This document shows, in pieces, positions 1-5,534 of a DNA stretch of 8,693 bases. Under the pieces are notes generated by a model, which ran no database searches, had not been told where the DNA came from, and saw only the letters and a list, made by a program, of their open reading frames with translations. The translations under genes were made by a program, and so were the position numbers. The stretch covers positions 1-8,693 of the forward strand of contig JALWZV010000007.1 of assembly GCA_027002315.1 (NCBI GenBank), written 5' to 3'. How positions within the stretch are numbered: the stretch's first letter is position 1; every line of letters begins with the position of its first letter. The stretch is from Candidatus Roizmanbacteria bacterium. GTDB lineage: Bacteria > Patescibacteriota > Microgenomatia > UBA1406 > GWC2-37-13.

Positions 1-11
1 ACCCTAATTAC

Positions 12-128
12 CCCGCCTGCAGAAGCTATCGCTTCAGCGATTGCGGGCAGGTATTGAATGTTAAATGTATTAATTTTAAATGTTTAAAACATTAGTTCAT
101 TAGAAATTGATTCAAAATTAGAAATTAG
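12..128. repeat. 117-bp direct repeat, copy A
   Basis: This segment recurs at 3016-3132 in the same orientation. By eye only one base differs (113 c versus 3117 a). The first 40 bases form a GC-rich palindromic head: CCCGC 12-16 can pair with GCGGG 43-47, or CCTGC 16-20 with GCAGG 47-51, and inside it GAAGC/GCTTC or ATCGCT/AGCGAT can pair. The remaining approximately 75 bases are AT-rich with motifs such as TTAGAAATT. It sits downstream of gdhA and could act as a transcript-end hairpin, but no T-run follows it. It encodes no protein, so a nonautonomous dispersed repeat is the likeliest identity. Confidence 0.9.
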
Positions 129-191
129 AAATTCATTCATCATTCTTCAATCATTTAAGGTTTGTTTCTTGTAATTTGGAACTTGTATTGA

Positions 192-1487
192 TTATTCCAT
201 TGCTTTTACAATTCTCTCTATCGCAACATCAAATGCTGCCTGTTTGAGCGGGATGTTCTTATTCTTGCTCTTTTTCCACACATCGTCGAATGCTTTTTCC
301 ATAATTTCCTTGAGTTTTTCGTTAACCTCGTCTTCACTCCACCAATATCCCTGCTTACCCTGGACCCACTCTAGATATGAAACAGTTACACCTCCAGCAT
401 TGGCCAACACATCTGGGATAATAATTACGCCCTTTTTAGATAAGTAGTCATATGCTTCCTTTGTAATCGGACCATTAGCCATCTCCACTATTATCTTTGC
501 TTTTATTTGCTTCATATTGTCTTTATTAATAACATTCTCAAGAGCTGCTGGAACTAAGATATCAACTGGAAGTGTTAGGATATTATTTTTCTCAATACTC
601 TTTCCGTACTTAATATCGCACACTGACCCTTTACAATAACATCCAGCAACTGTACCCTTTTCTCTCTTACAGTTCAACGTTGCATCTGGATCCAATCCAT
701 CTTGAACATAAACCGCCCCTTTACTATCAGAAACAGAGACTATCTTTAATCCTAACTCGTGTGCAAGTTTAGAAAAATAATACCCGACATTACCAAAACC
801 CTGGACGGCTACCGTCAATTCGCTTGTTTTAAAAGCGACAAAATTTTTAGTCGTTGACTTATTGAGTTTCGAAAGGAGCGCCTTCAAAACTATCACTCCT
901 CCTCTACCAGTTGCAGAAGTTCTTCCTAAACTACCCCCTCTTTCAACAGGTTTTCCCGTAATTACAGCTGGTTCTTTTCTACCAACAACCTTCTCATACT
1001 CATCGTGCATCCATGCCATAATAGTAGGATTTGTGTTCACATCAGGAGCAGGAACATCCTTATCTTGTCCAATAAAATGCGCAATCTTTTTTATATACTC
1101 TCGTGACAACCTCTCAAGTTCGCTTTTAGATAACTCCTTAGGGTTGACCATCACTCCACCCTTGCCTCCGCCGTATGGAATTCCCACAACAGCGCATTTA
1201 ACACTCATTAAAGTTGCCAAGGCTTGAACCTCTTCCCGACAGGTATCTTGATGAAACCTTATTCCACCTTTATACGGACCTAATACGCTATTGTGTTGTA
1301 TCCTCCAACCCTTAAAGACCCTCTTTGACCCGTCGTCCATAGACACAGGAAAAGAAAACTCATGTACCATCTCAGGTTGAATCAACTTATCAATAACAAA
1401 TGCATCTAGTCCCAAGCTTAATGCTGTTGATTTAATAATGCTTTGAGCTGACTCAAGCATCTTTTTCCCCTCATTTTTGTTTTTCAT
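192..1487 (-). CDS. gdhA: Glutamate dehydrogenase (NAD(P)-dependent), hexameric type
   Basis: This enzyme interconverts glutamate and 2-oxoglutarate plus ammonium with NAD(P)H in the cytoplasm, linking carbon and nitrogen metabolism. The 431 residues match the usual family length. The catalytic set is present with canonical spacing: K73 in PYKGGIR, K97, K109 in GGGKGG, and D149 in VPAPDV. The K73-K97-K109-D149 intervals of 24, 12 and 40 equal those of the Clostridium symbiosum enzyme (K89, K113, K125, D165). A Rossmann motif QGFGNVG starts at about residue 229. A cysteine cluster (C273, C283, C285, C290) lies in the nucleotide-binding domain and is unusual. It is the last gene of the csoR-like/trxB/gdhA operon, 20 bp after trxB. 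The first ATG is used, and no Shine-Dalgarno is seen upstream. NAD versus NADP preference cannot be told by eye. Confidence 0.96.
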   Translation of the reverse strand: MKNKNEGKKMLESAQSIIKSTALSLGLDAFVIDKLIQPEMVHEFSFPVSMDDGSKRVFKGWRIQHNSVLGPYKGGIRFHQDTCREEVQALATLMSVKCAVVGIPYGGGKGGVMVNPKELSKSELERLSREYIKKIAHFIGQDKDVPAPDVNTNPTIMAWMHDEYEKVVGRKEPAVITGKPVERGGSLGRTSATGRGGVIVLKALLSKLNKSTTKNFVAFKTSELTVAVQGFGNVGYYFSKLAHELGLKIVSVSDSKGAVYVQDGLDPDATLNCKREKGTVAGCYCKGSVCDIKYGKSIEKNNILTLPVDILVPAALENVINKDNMKQIKAKIIVEMANGPITKEAYDYLSKKGVIIIPDVLANAGGVTVSYLEWVQGKQGYWWSEDEVNEKLKEIMEKAFDDVWKKSKNKNIPLKQAAFDVAIERIVKAME

Positions 1488-1507
1488 ATTTGTTTAAAAG
1501 ATAAAAA

Positions 1508-2635
1508 TTAATAATTGCTATCATTTCTCCATTTTTCTACATCAAGCGCAGCTTGAACTCCCATTCCAGCAGCTGTTGATGCTTGCTGGTAAGCATAATC
1601 AACACAATCACCCGCAGCAAAAACACCACTTACCGAAGTTTGCTGTGGATAACGGTAGTCAAACTTCGGAATTTCTAATTTCAAATTTTTAATTTTTAAT
1701 TCATTCTCGATTTCTTCTTCCTTCTTATTTTTAAGCTTGAGGATTGAAAACCGAAGATTTTCCATTGCTATTCTTGACGTTGTGACTATGTATCCCTTCT
1801 TATCAAGAAGTATCTGATCTTTAAACAAATCTGTGTCTGGTTTATGTCCTATGGCAATAAAAAGTCCATCCAACTTTAAAATTTCTTGTTTCGAATTTTT
1901 AACTTTTACCCCAGTACCAGTTCCAACATTAGTTGGAGCGGTACGGGGTAACCCTGAACCGTCAGCCTTTTGGCTGTCTGGTTTACGGGTTAATTTAACC
2001 CCTTCTACTCTGTTTTCTCCTAAAACCTCATCAACAACAGAGTTCCACACAACCTCAATTTTAGGATGATTTAATACCCTATTCTGCATAATTCTCGAGG
2101 CGCGAAGTTTATCACGTCGATACAGAATGTAAACCTTTTTAGCGAACTTTGTTAGAACAAGAGCTTCTTCACAAGCACTGTCTCCTCCTCCCACAACACC
2201 GACTATCTTATCTCTGAAAAAAAATCCATCACAGGTTGCACAAGCAGAGACACCTTTCCCTCTTAATCTTTGCTCGGACTCTAACCCTAACCACCTAGCT
2301 TTAGCTCCTGTAGCTATTATTAAGGACTCGGCTACATACTCCACATCTCCAACATATACTTTAAAAGGATGTGTTGATAGATCTACTCTTGTTACATTAT
2401 CATCTATTATTTTAGAACCGAATTTTTCAGCTTGTTTTCTAAAATTATCGATTAAATCGCTCCCAAGTATTGAGTCGTGGCCTGGAAAATTCTCTACCTC
2501 TGTTGTAAGCATGAGCTGACCTCCTGGCGGAGATCCAGCAAGAATTAATGGAGATAACTCTCCACGTGATGTGTATAAACCAGCAGATAAACCAGAAGGT
2601 CCACCTCCTATAATGACTACTTTATATTTATTCAT
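1508..2635 (-). CDS. trxB: Thioredoxin reductase with two in-frame insertions
   Basis: A FAD- and NADPH-dependent flavoenzyme that reduces thioredoxin in the cytoplasm. Visible motifs are the N-terminal FAD-binding GGGPSG (residues 10-15), GGQ at 38-40, the redox-active CATC (C132, C135), the NADPH-binding GGGDSACEEA (149-158) followed by RRD (173-175), and the C-terminal FAD motif GVFAAGDC (337-344). At 375 residues it is 55-65 longer than typical low-molecular-weight enzymes. The excess lies in two blocks absent from E. coli TrxB: about residues 216-247 (Gly/Thr/Pro-rich) and about 296-326 (Lys/Glu/Leu-rich). Both map to palindromic or repeat-like DNA. The core motifs are intact, so the enzyme is probably active. 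It begins 13 bp after the csoR-like gene and shares its transcript, so it is probably under the same redox or metal-responsive control. There is no clear Shine-Dalgarno. Confidence 0.96.
   Translation of the reverse strand: MNKYKVVIIGGGPSGLSAGLYTSRGELSPLILAGSPPGGQLMLTTEVENFPGHDSILGSDLIDNFRKQAEKFGSKIIDDNVTRVDLSTHPFKVYVGDVEYVAESLIIATGAKARWLGLESEQRLRGKGVSACATCDGFFFRDKIVGVVGGGDSACEEALVLTKFAKKVYILYRRDKLRASRIMQNRVLNHPKIEVVWNSVVDEVLGENRVEGVKLTRKPDSQKADGSGLPRTAPTNVGTGTGVKVKNSKQEILKLDGLFIAIGHKPDTDLFKDQILLDKKGYIVTTSRIAMENLRFSILKLKNKKEEEIENELKIKNLKLEIPKFDYRYPQQTSVSGVFAAGDCVDYAYQQASTAAGMGVQAALDVEKWRNDSNY
1658..1750 (-). repeat. In-frame AT-rich insert within trxB
   Basis: This covers about residues 296-326 of TrxB, which have no counterpart in E. 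coli TrxB. The DNA resembles the AT-rich intergenic repeats: the string AATTTTTAATTTTTAATT occurs both here (near 1686-1703) and at about 2990-3007. A perfect 9-bp inverted repeat, CCGAAGTTT (1634-1642) and AAACTTCGG (1662-1670), flanks one edge, and another CCGAAG lies at 1751-1756 at the other edge. The encoded segment is Lys/Glu/Leu-rich, probably a surface helix or loop before the GVFAAGDC motif. Exact boundaries are estimates. Confidence 0.55.
1895..1990 (-). repeat. In-frame palindromic insert within trxB
   Basis: This covers about residues 216-247 of TrxB, absent from E. coli TrxB and rich in Gly, Thr, Pro and Ser. The DNA is packed with hairpins: GTACC 1914-1918 pairs with GGTAC 1940-1944 around an inner stem TCCAAC 1922-1927 / GTTGGA 1932-1937, and CAGCC 1973-1977 pairs with GGCTG 1982-1986 across TTTT. 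It is multiple-of-three and stop-free in this frame, as expected of a palindromic element tolerated in a surface loop. Boundaries are approximate. Confidence 0.55.
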
Positions 2636-2648
2636 AAATATAGATTAC

Positions 2649-2879
2649 TTATAACTTAATAATTGCCTGAACCATCTTGTCTATGGTTTGTTTCTGTTCT
2701 TTTGGAACCAAACGACATATATCTGAGATAACAATCTCCTTAGCTAAACCATCTATTGCTTTCTTTACTGCAGTGATTTGTTGAAGTATATCTACACATT
2801 CTCTTTCTTCCTTTGTCATTCGCTCAATACCTCGAAGTTGGCCTACTATACGATTTATTCTTTTATTAAAATCTTTCAT
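2649..2879 (-). CDS. CsoR/RcnR-family transcriptional repressor with atypical sensing residues
   Basis: A small all-helical DNA-binding repressor of 76 residues, first gene of the operon with trxB and gdhA. The N-terminal RINRIVGQLRGIERM (residues 7-21) and the following CVDILQQITAVKKAID (28-43) are hallmarks of the CsoR/RcnR/FrmR family (DUF156). Family members sense Cu(I), Ni/Co, formaldehyde or persulfides through a Cys on helix 1-2 and a His-x3-Cys on helix 2. Here Cys28 is conserved. In an ungapped alignment the His position is Asp53 and the second Cys position is Leu57, while a Cys sits two residues earlier at 55. The effector cannot therefore be read off: a dithiol/persulfide sensor (CstR-like) or an unusual metal site are both possible. 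Linkage to thioredoxin reductase favours a thiol-redox signal (inference). Palindromes over its own promoter suggest autoregulation. No Shine-Dalgarno is visible. Confidence 0.9.
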   Translation of the reverse strand: MKDFNKRINRIVGQLRGIERMTKEERECVDILQQITAVKKAIDGLAKEIVISDICRLVPKEQKQTIDKMVQAIIKL

Positions 2880-2888
2880 AAGCTTAAG

Positions 2889-2909
2889 ACATACTGGGTA
2901 GTAGTATGT
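2889..2909. promoter_or_regulatory. Probable operator for the CsoR-like repressor
   Basis: A perfect inverted repeat, ACATACT (2889-2895) and AGTATGT (2903-2909), separated by GGGTAGT. It sits between the predicted transcription start and the csoR-like ATG. The second palindrome AGTATATACT (2918-2927) shares the AGTAT/ATACT half-site, giving two related sites in 39 bp. Known CsoR-family operators are short inverted repeats with G/C tracts near the centre, so the location and form fit autoregulation. Binding is inferred. Confidence 0.6.
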
Positions 2910-2917
2910 ACTATGTT

Positions 2918-2945
2918 AGTATATACTGAAAGCATAAAATTGCAA
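2918..2945 (-). promoter_or_regulatory. Predicted promoter of the csoR-like/trxB/gdhA operon
   Basis: Read on the minus strand, TTGCAA (2945-2940) is followed after 16 bp by TATACT (2923-2918), a good -35/-10 pair with a predicted start near 2911 and an approximately 30-nt leader. The -10 box lies inside the perfect 10-bp palindrome AGTATATACT (2918-2927). Bound repressor there would block RNA polymerase. Confidence 0.65.
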
Positions 2946-3015
2946 GTACATAATAAATAATAAATTCCAATGTTTCAAACATAAACAGAATTTTTAATTT
3001 TTAATTTCAAATTCT

Positions 3016-3132
3016 CCCGCCTGCAGAAGCTATCGCTTCAGCGATTGCGGGCAGGTATTGAATGTTAAATGTATTAATTTTAAATGTTTAAAACATTAGT
3101 TCATTAGAAATTGATTAAAAATTAGAAATTAG
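3016..3132. repeat. 117-bp direct repeat, copy B
   Basis: Second copy of the repeat at 12-128, same orientation, 116 of 117 bases alike by eye. Together the copies bracket the csoR-like/trxB/gdhA operon. The AT-rich tail runs on into further TTAGAAATT-type sequence (to about 3145) and then into a REP-like palindrome. Confidence 0.9.
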
Positions 3133-3146
3133 TAATTAGAAATTAC

Positions 3147-3226
3147 TCTTTCACGTCATTGCGAGCCTACCTACCGCAGGCAGGGAGCGAACGGAGAGAG
3201 CGACGTGGCAATCTCCGCCGTTATGA
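3147..3226 (+). repeat. REP-like palindromic element with nested insert
   Basis: It begins CTCTTTCACGTCATTGCGAG and ends GTGGCAATCTCCGCCGTTATGAT. The outer halves CATTGC and GGCAAT can pair. Sequences of the CGTCATTGCGAG...GCAATCTCC type are dispersed in many bacterial genomes. A block containing CCTACCTACCGCAGGCAGG sits inside, suggesting one repeat nested in another. A related copy in inverse orientation lies at about 5396-5490, on the other side of rho. Confidence 0.75.
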
Positions 3227-3242
3227 TAAATAAAAACTGTAG

Positions 3243-3264
3243 GGGTCGACCAATGTGTCGACCC
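3243..3264. repeat. Perfect hairpin GGGTCGAC / GTCGACCC
   Basis: Eight-bp arms at 3243-3250 and 3257-3264 with a 6-nt loop. It lies in the 594-bp noncoding stretch between the csoR-like gene and rho. No T-run follows on either strand, so it is probably part of the dispersed palindrome population rather than an intrinsic terminator. Confidence 0.7.
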
Positions 3265-3307
3265 GTCAATCAACGAGGTCAATTAATAGATTTGATTTAG
3301 CACGTTA

Positions 3308-3325
3308 TCGCTTACTCGCAGTGAC
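3308..3325 (-). repeat. Degenerate REP-like half-copy
   Basis: On the minus strand this reads CGTCACTGCGAGTAAGCG, a close variant of the CGTCATTGCGAG...AGCGA motif at 3153 and 5298. It is flanked by CACGT/ACGTG. Probably a decayed repeat copy. Confidence 0.5.
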
Positions 3326-3342
3326 GTGTTAAACAATATCAA

Positions 3343-3400
3343 AACCTTCAAGGTTAAAGAGGATTCCGACCTGTCGGAAGACGGGAAAACCTTGAAGGTT
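3343..3400. repeat. Nested inverted repeat (AACCTTCAAGGTT arms)
   Basis: Thirteen-bp arms AACCTTCAAGGTT (3343-3355) and AACCTTGAAGGTT (3388-3400) are perfect reverse complements, and each is nearly palindromic itself. Between them is a second hairpin, TTCCGAC CT GTCGGAA (3364-3379). This is a compact double palindrome with no coding capacity. Function unknown. Confidence 0.75.
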
Positions 3401-3417
3401 AATTTAAGGCAAACCAG

Positions 3418-3434
3418 GTCACGCTCCGCGTGAC
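3418..3434. repeat. Hairpin GTCACGC-TCC-GCGTGAC downstream of rho
   Basis: Perfect 7-bp stem with a 3-nt loop about 40 bp after the rho stop codon. On the minus strand it could stall or stabilise the rho transcript, but no U-tract follows, so an intrinsic terminator is not supported. Confidence 0.5.
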
Positions 3435-3473
3435 AAAATACTAGATACAAAATACTAAATACCCGATATTATT

Positions 3474-4838
3474 TTACTTCCCAAGTGTTTTTAAGAAATC
3501 AGCGTTGGTCTTTGCTTTCTTGAGCTTTTCTATAAGCTTTGTTGTCCTTTCTTCATCAGAGAGTAAAGAGAGCATTCTTCTTAATGTTGTCACTCTTTTT
3601 AACTCTTCTTCATTTAACAACAATTCCTCTCTTCGTGTTCCTGACTTCTCTACATCAATAGCAGGAAATATTCTCTTTTCAGCAAGTTTCCTGTCTAGAT
3701 GTATCTCCATATTTCCAGTCCCTTTGAACTCCTCATAAATTAAGTCATCCATTCTAGACTCTGTCCCCACTAAAGCTGTTGCTAAGATTGTCAAGCTTCC
3801 ACCTTCCTCACAATTTCTAGCAGCACCAAGATATTTCTTTACAGGATAAAGAGCTGCTGGATCTAAACCTCCTGATAAACTTCTACCGCTTCCATTAGAT
3901 GTAACGTTATAAGCTCTTGCTAATCTTGTTAAAGAATCTAAAAGTACAACAACATCTTTACCCATCTCTACCATACGCTTAGCTCTATCTAACGCAAGTG
4001 AGGCCACTTTGATCTGTTGGCGAGGAGACTCGTCAAAATGAGACGCTGCCACCTCACCCTTGATGGATCTTTTTAACTCAGTTACCTCCTCCGGTCTTTC
4101 TCCTATAAGCACAGCTATTAAAAAGATGTCTGGGTGATTTTTTGTTATCCCTTGAGCAATCTCCTTTAAAAATGTTGTCTTACCTGCCTTAGGTTGTGAC
4201 ACAATTAATCCTCTTTGGCCAAAACCTATTGGAGCTATCAAATCTATTATCCTCGTAGAAAGAACGTTCTGATCAAACTCAAGTCTAATTCTTTTATTAG
4301 GATGCAAGGATGTAAGATCGTTAAATTTTCGTCTGTTTCTACTTTCATCTTCACTAATTTCTTGTCCATTTATTTTTTTAATTAAAAGTAAACTATTAAA
4401 CCTTTCTCCTGTCTTGGATGGTCTAGCTAATCCTTCTATCTCGTCAGCTCTACGTAACCAAAATCTTCTAATCTGTGAAACAGATACATATATATCCTTG
4501 TCAGGATTAAGTTTATAGTCTTGTCTCAAAAAGCCATAACCGCCATGTGTGATATCTAAAACACCTTTAGCTGGATAACTTATCTTCAGGTCCTCTTTTA
4601 ACTTCTCTTCCAAAGGGACATCTTTATTGCTCTTACTATCAATCTCTTTTGCTGCTTTTTCCTTTGTGGTTTTTTCTTCTAATTTTGTTTTTTTCTCCTC
4701 TGTTTTTTGTGTATTATCCTTCTTTTCACTCAAAGGTGTGTCCTGTGGTATCTCGGCGACTATCTCTTTTGTGTCCTCTAAACTACCACCTAATAATTTA
4801 CTAACATCAAGAACGTCGTTGCTTTTTTTTGTATCCAT
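3474..4838 (-). CDS. rho: Transcription termination factor Rho
   Basis: A hexameric RNA-dependent ATPase/helicase that ends transcription at Rho-dependent sites. The 454 residues begin with an approximately 85-residue Lys/Glu/Thr-rich low-complexity tail in place of the E. coli N-terminal helical domain. The primary RNA-binding OB fold follows (about 90-160, with GGYGFLR and DIYVSVSQIRRF). The ATPase core then has the Walker A KAGKT (217-221), GERPEEVTE (246-254), the Q-loop region near HFDESPRQQ, Walker B with D301 in VVVLLDSLTRLARAYN, the R-loop (about 317-345), and EEFKGTGNMEIHLDRKLAEKR carrying the expected arginine finger. All core motifs are intact. It is transcribed alone on this strand, with an approximately 135-nt predicted leader from an extended -10 at about 4973-4981. 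No Shine-Dalgarno precedes the ATG. The charged tail is common in some lineages and may bind RNA or promote condensation (inference). Confidence 0.97.
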   Translation of the reverse strand: MDTKKSNDVLDVSKLLGGSLEDTKEIVAEIPQDTPLSEKKDNTQKTEEKKTKLEEKTTKEKAAKEIDSKSNKDVPLEEKLKEDLKISYPAKGVLDITHGGYGFLRQDYKLNPDKDIYVSVSQIRRFWLRRADEIEGLARPSKTGERFNSLLLIKKINGQEISEDESRNRRKFNDLTSLHPNKRIRLEFDQNVLSTRIIDLIAPIGFGQRGLIVSQPKAGKTTFLKEIAQGITKNHPDIFLIAVLIGERPEEVTELKRSIKGEVAASHFDESPRQQIKVASLALDRAKRMVEMGKDVVVLLDSLTRLARAYNVTSNGSGRSLSGGLDPAALYPVKKYLGAARNCEEGGSLTILATALVGTESRMDDLIYEEFKGTGNMEIHLDRKLAEKRIFPAIDVEKSGTRREELLLNEEELKRVTTLRRMLSLLSDEERTTKLIEKLKKAKTNADFLKTLGK

Positions 4839-4972
4839 AAAAATATTAAAAGAATAACAATTTATAATATAAGTGTAACTGCAAGCTGTCAGAAATCATA
4901 AATTAACATTTATTAGTTTTTTAAAAATCTCAAATCTGTAAATCAAGAAGCAGAAGTTACCAAATCTTCTCT

Positions 4973-4981
4973 ATTCTACCA
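4973..4981 (-). promoter_or_regulatory. Possible extended -10 promoter for rho
   Basis: On the minus strand TGGTAGAAT (4981-4973) matches an extended -10 (TGnTAnAAT). A good -35 is not visible, and the upstream DNA is T-rich. It would give a leader of about 130 nt with no obvious strong structure. Alternatively rho is read through from the structured RNA upstream. Confidence 0.35.
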
Positions 4982-5027
4982 CAAATGCTCAAAAAATAAA
5001 ATGTATTATTTTTAAACTAAGAAAACA

Positions 5028-5204
5028 GGACCCTCCACATGGGCTACTCGTAAATTCCTTCACTCTAACAACAACGGGGAGGAGCATTCTTGGCTTTTGA
5101 CGGCCCAGAAATAACACCTCATTTCCCGATAACTCGGGATTACCCTCGAGTAAAGATTGCGTAGAGAAGGAATTTTAAAGTTCGCCTCAATTAGAGGATC
5201 CACC
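5028..5204 (-). ncRNA. Structured RNA of unknown class (6S-like rod shape) upstream of rho
   Basis: The segment closes on itself. GGATCCTC (minus, 5201-5194) pairs with GAGGGTCC (5035-5028) with one G-U. A perfect 10-bp helix joins 5166-5175 with 5052-5061, extended by CTCTA/TAGAG. An inner irregular hairpin pairs 5103-5110 with 5087-5094. A local hairpin CCCGA/TCGGG (5125-5138) competes with an alternative using ACTC/GAGT. Nested helices making one long rod resemble 6S RNA, but no conserved 6S sequence is recognised. Minus-strand transcription is favoured because a consensus promoter ends exactly at the closing stem, and TGTTTTCTT follows the 3' arm. It could instead be a rho leader element. 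The gap to the rho start is about 190 bp. Confidence 0.55.
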
Positions 5205-5207
5205 ATA

Positions 5208-5237
5208 AGTATATAAAAAAAATTCAAAAATTGTCAA
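5208..5237 (-). promoter_or_regulatory. Sigma70-type promoter for the structured RNA
   Basis: On the minus strand a perfect -35 TTGACA (5237-5232) is followed after 18 bp by TATACT (5213-5208). The predicted start at about 5201-5203 coincides with the first base of the closing stem of the structured RNA, which supports both calls. Confidence 0.65.
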
Positions 5238-5297
5238 GAAAATAAAAAGGGCTTAAAGACGCGCTCTAAACCTGTATCTAGTATTTAGTGTCTTATA

Positions 5298-5340
5298 CGT
5301 CATTGCGAGCGCCAGCGAAGCAATCTCCGCCGTTACGATT
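5298..5340 (+). repeat. REP-like palindromic element
   Basis: CGTCATTGCGAGCGCCAGCG followed by AAGCAATCTCCGCCGTTACG. The halves ATTGCGAGCG and CAGCGAAGCAAT can fold on one another. Same family as 3147-3226 without the nested insert. A GTATCTAGTATTTAGT stretch just upstream (from 5274) is an inverted relative of 3438-3460. Confidence 0.8.
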
Positions 5341-5395
5341 CTTAACACAACCCATAAGGAACTAAACAGTAGCCAGTCTTATTCTCATATAGTCG

Positions 5396-5490
5396 GGGAT
5401 CGCCACGTCGACCGACAAGTCGGTCTCCTCGCGATGACGATATTTATCGACAAATCGGTCTCGCAATGACGCGAAAGAGTAATTTCTAAT
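5396..5490 (-). repeat. Inverted REP-like element pair with nested palindromes
   Basis: Read on the minus strand it starts AATTACTCTTTCGCGTCATTGCGAG (5485 downward), matching 3141-3165 on the plus strand except for a base or two. It is followed by a second unit, CGTCATCGCGAGGAG...CGACGTGGCGATCCCC. Nested inside is the perfect hairpin GACCGAC-AA-GTCGGTC (5410-5425). The elements at 3147-3226 and here form a long-range inverted repeat around rho and the structured RNA. Confidence 0.75.
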
Positions 5491-5522
5491 TTTTAACAGC
5501 TGTGAAAAAAACATAACTCAGC

Positions 5523-5528
5523 TATAAT
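5523..5528 (+). promoter_or_regulatory. -10 box TATAAT implying a leaderless transcript
   Basis: A perfect TATAAT ends 6 bp before the ATG at 5535, so the expected start (about 7 nt downstream) falls on or next to the A of the start codon. The -35 is weak (TGTGAA at 5501-5506, 16-bp spacer). No Shine-Dalgarno could fit between promoter and ATG. Confidence 0.6.
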
Positions 5529-5534
5529 TAAAGT

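Noticed and set aside
862..1227. Plus-strand open frames within gdhA, trxB, rho and on the minus strand of fmt
   Set aside because: They are antisense shadows of well-supported genes with no recognisable motif of their own.
3343..3434. Intrinsic terminators for rho or the csoR-like operon
   Set aside because: The hairpins are strong, but none is followed by a T-run on the relevant strand, so they are listed only as palindromes.
5028..5205. Plus-strand tmRNA or tRNA-like 3' end (GGATCCACCA preceded by GTTCG)
   Set aside because: The acceptor pairing with GGACCCT has a mismatch, no T-arm can be drawn around GTTCG, no tag reading frame ending in Ala-Ala-stop is seen, and the good promoter is on the other strand.
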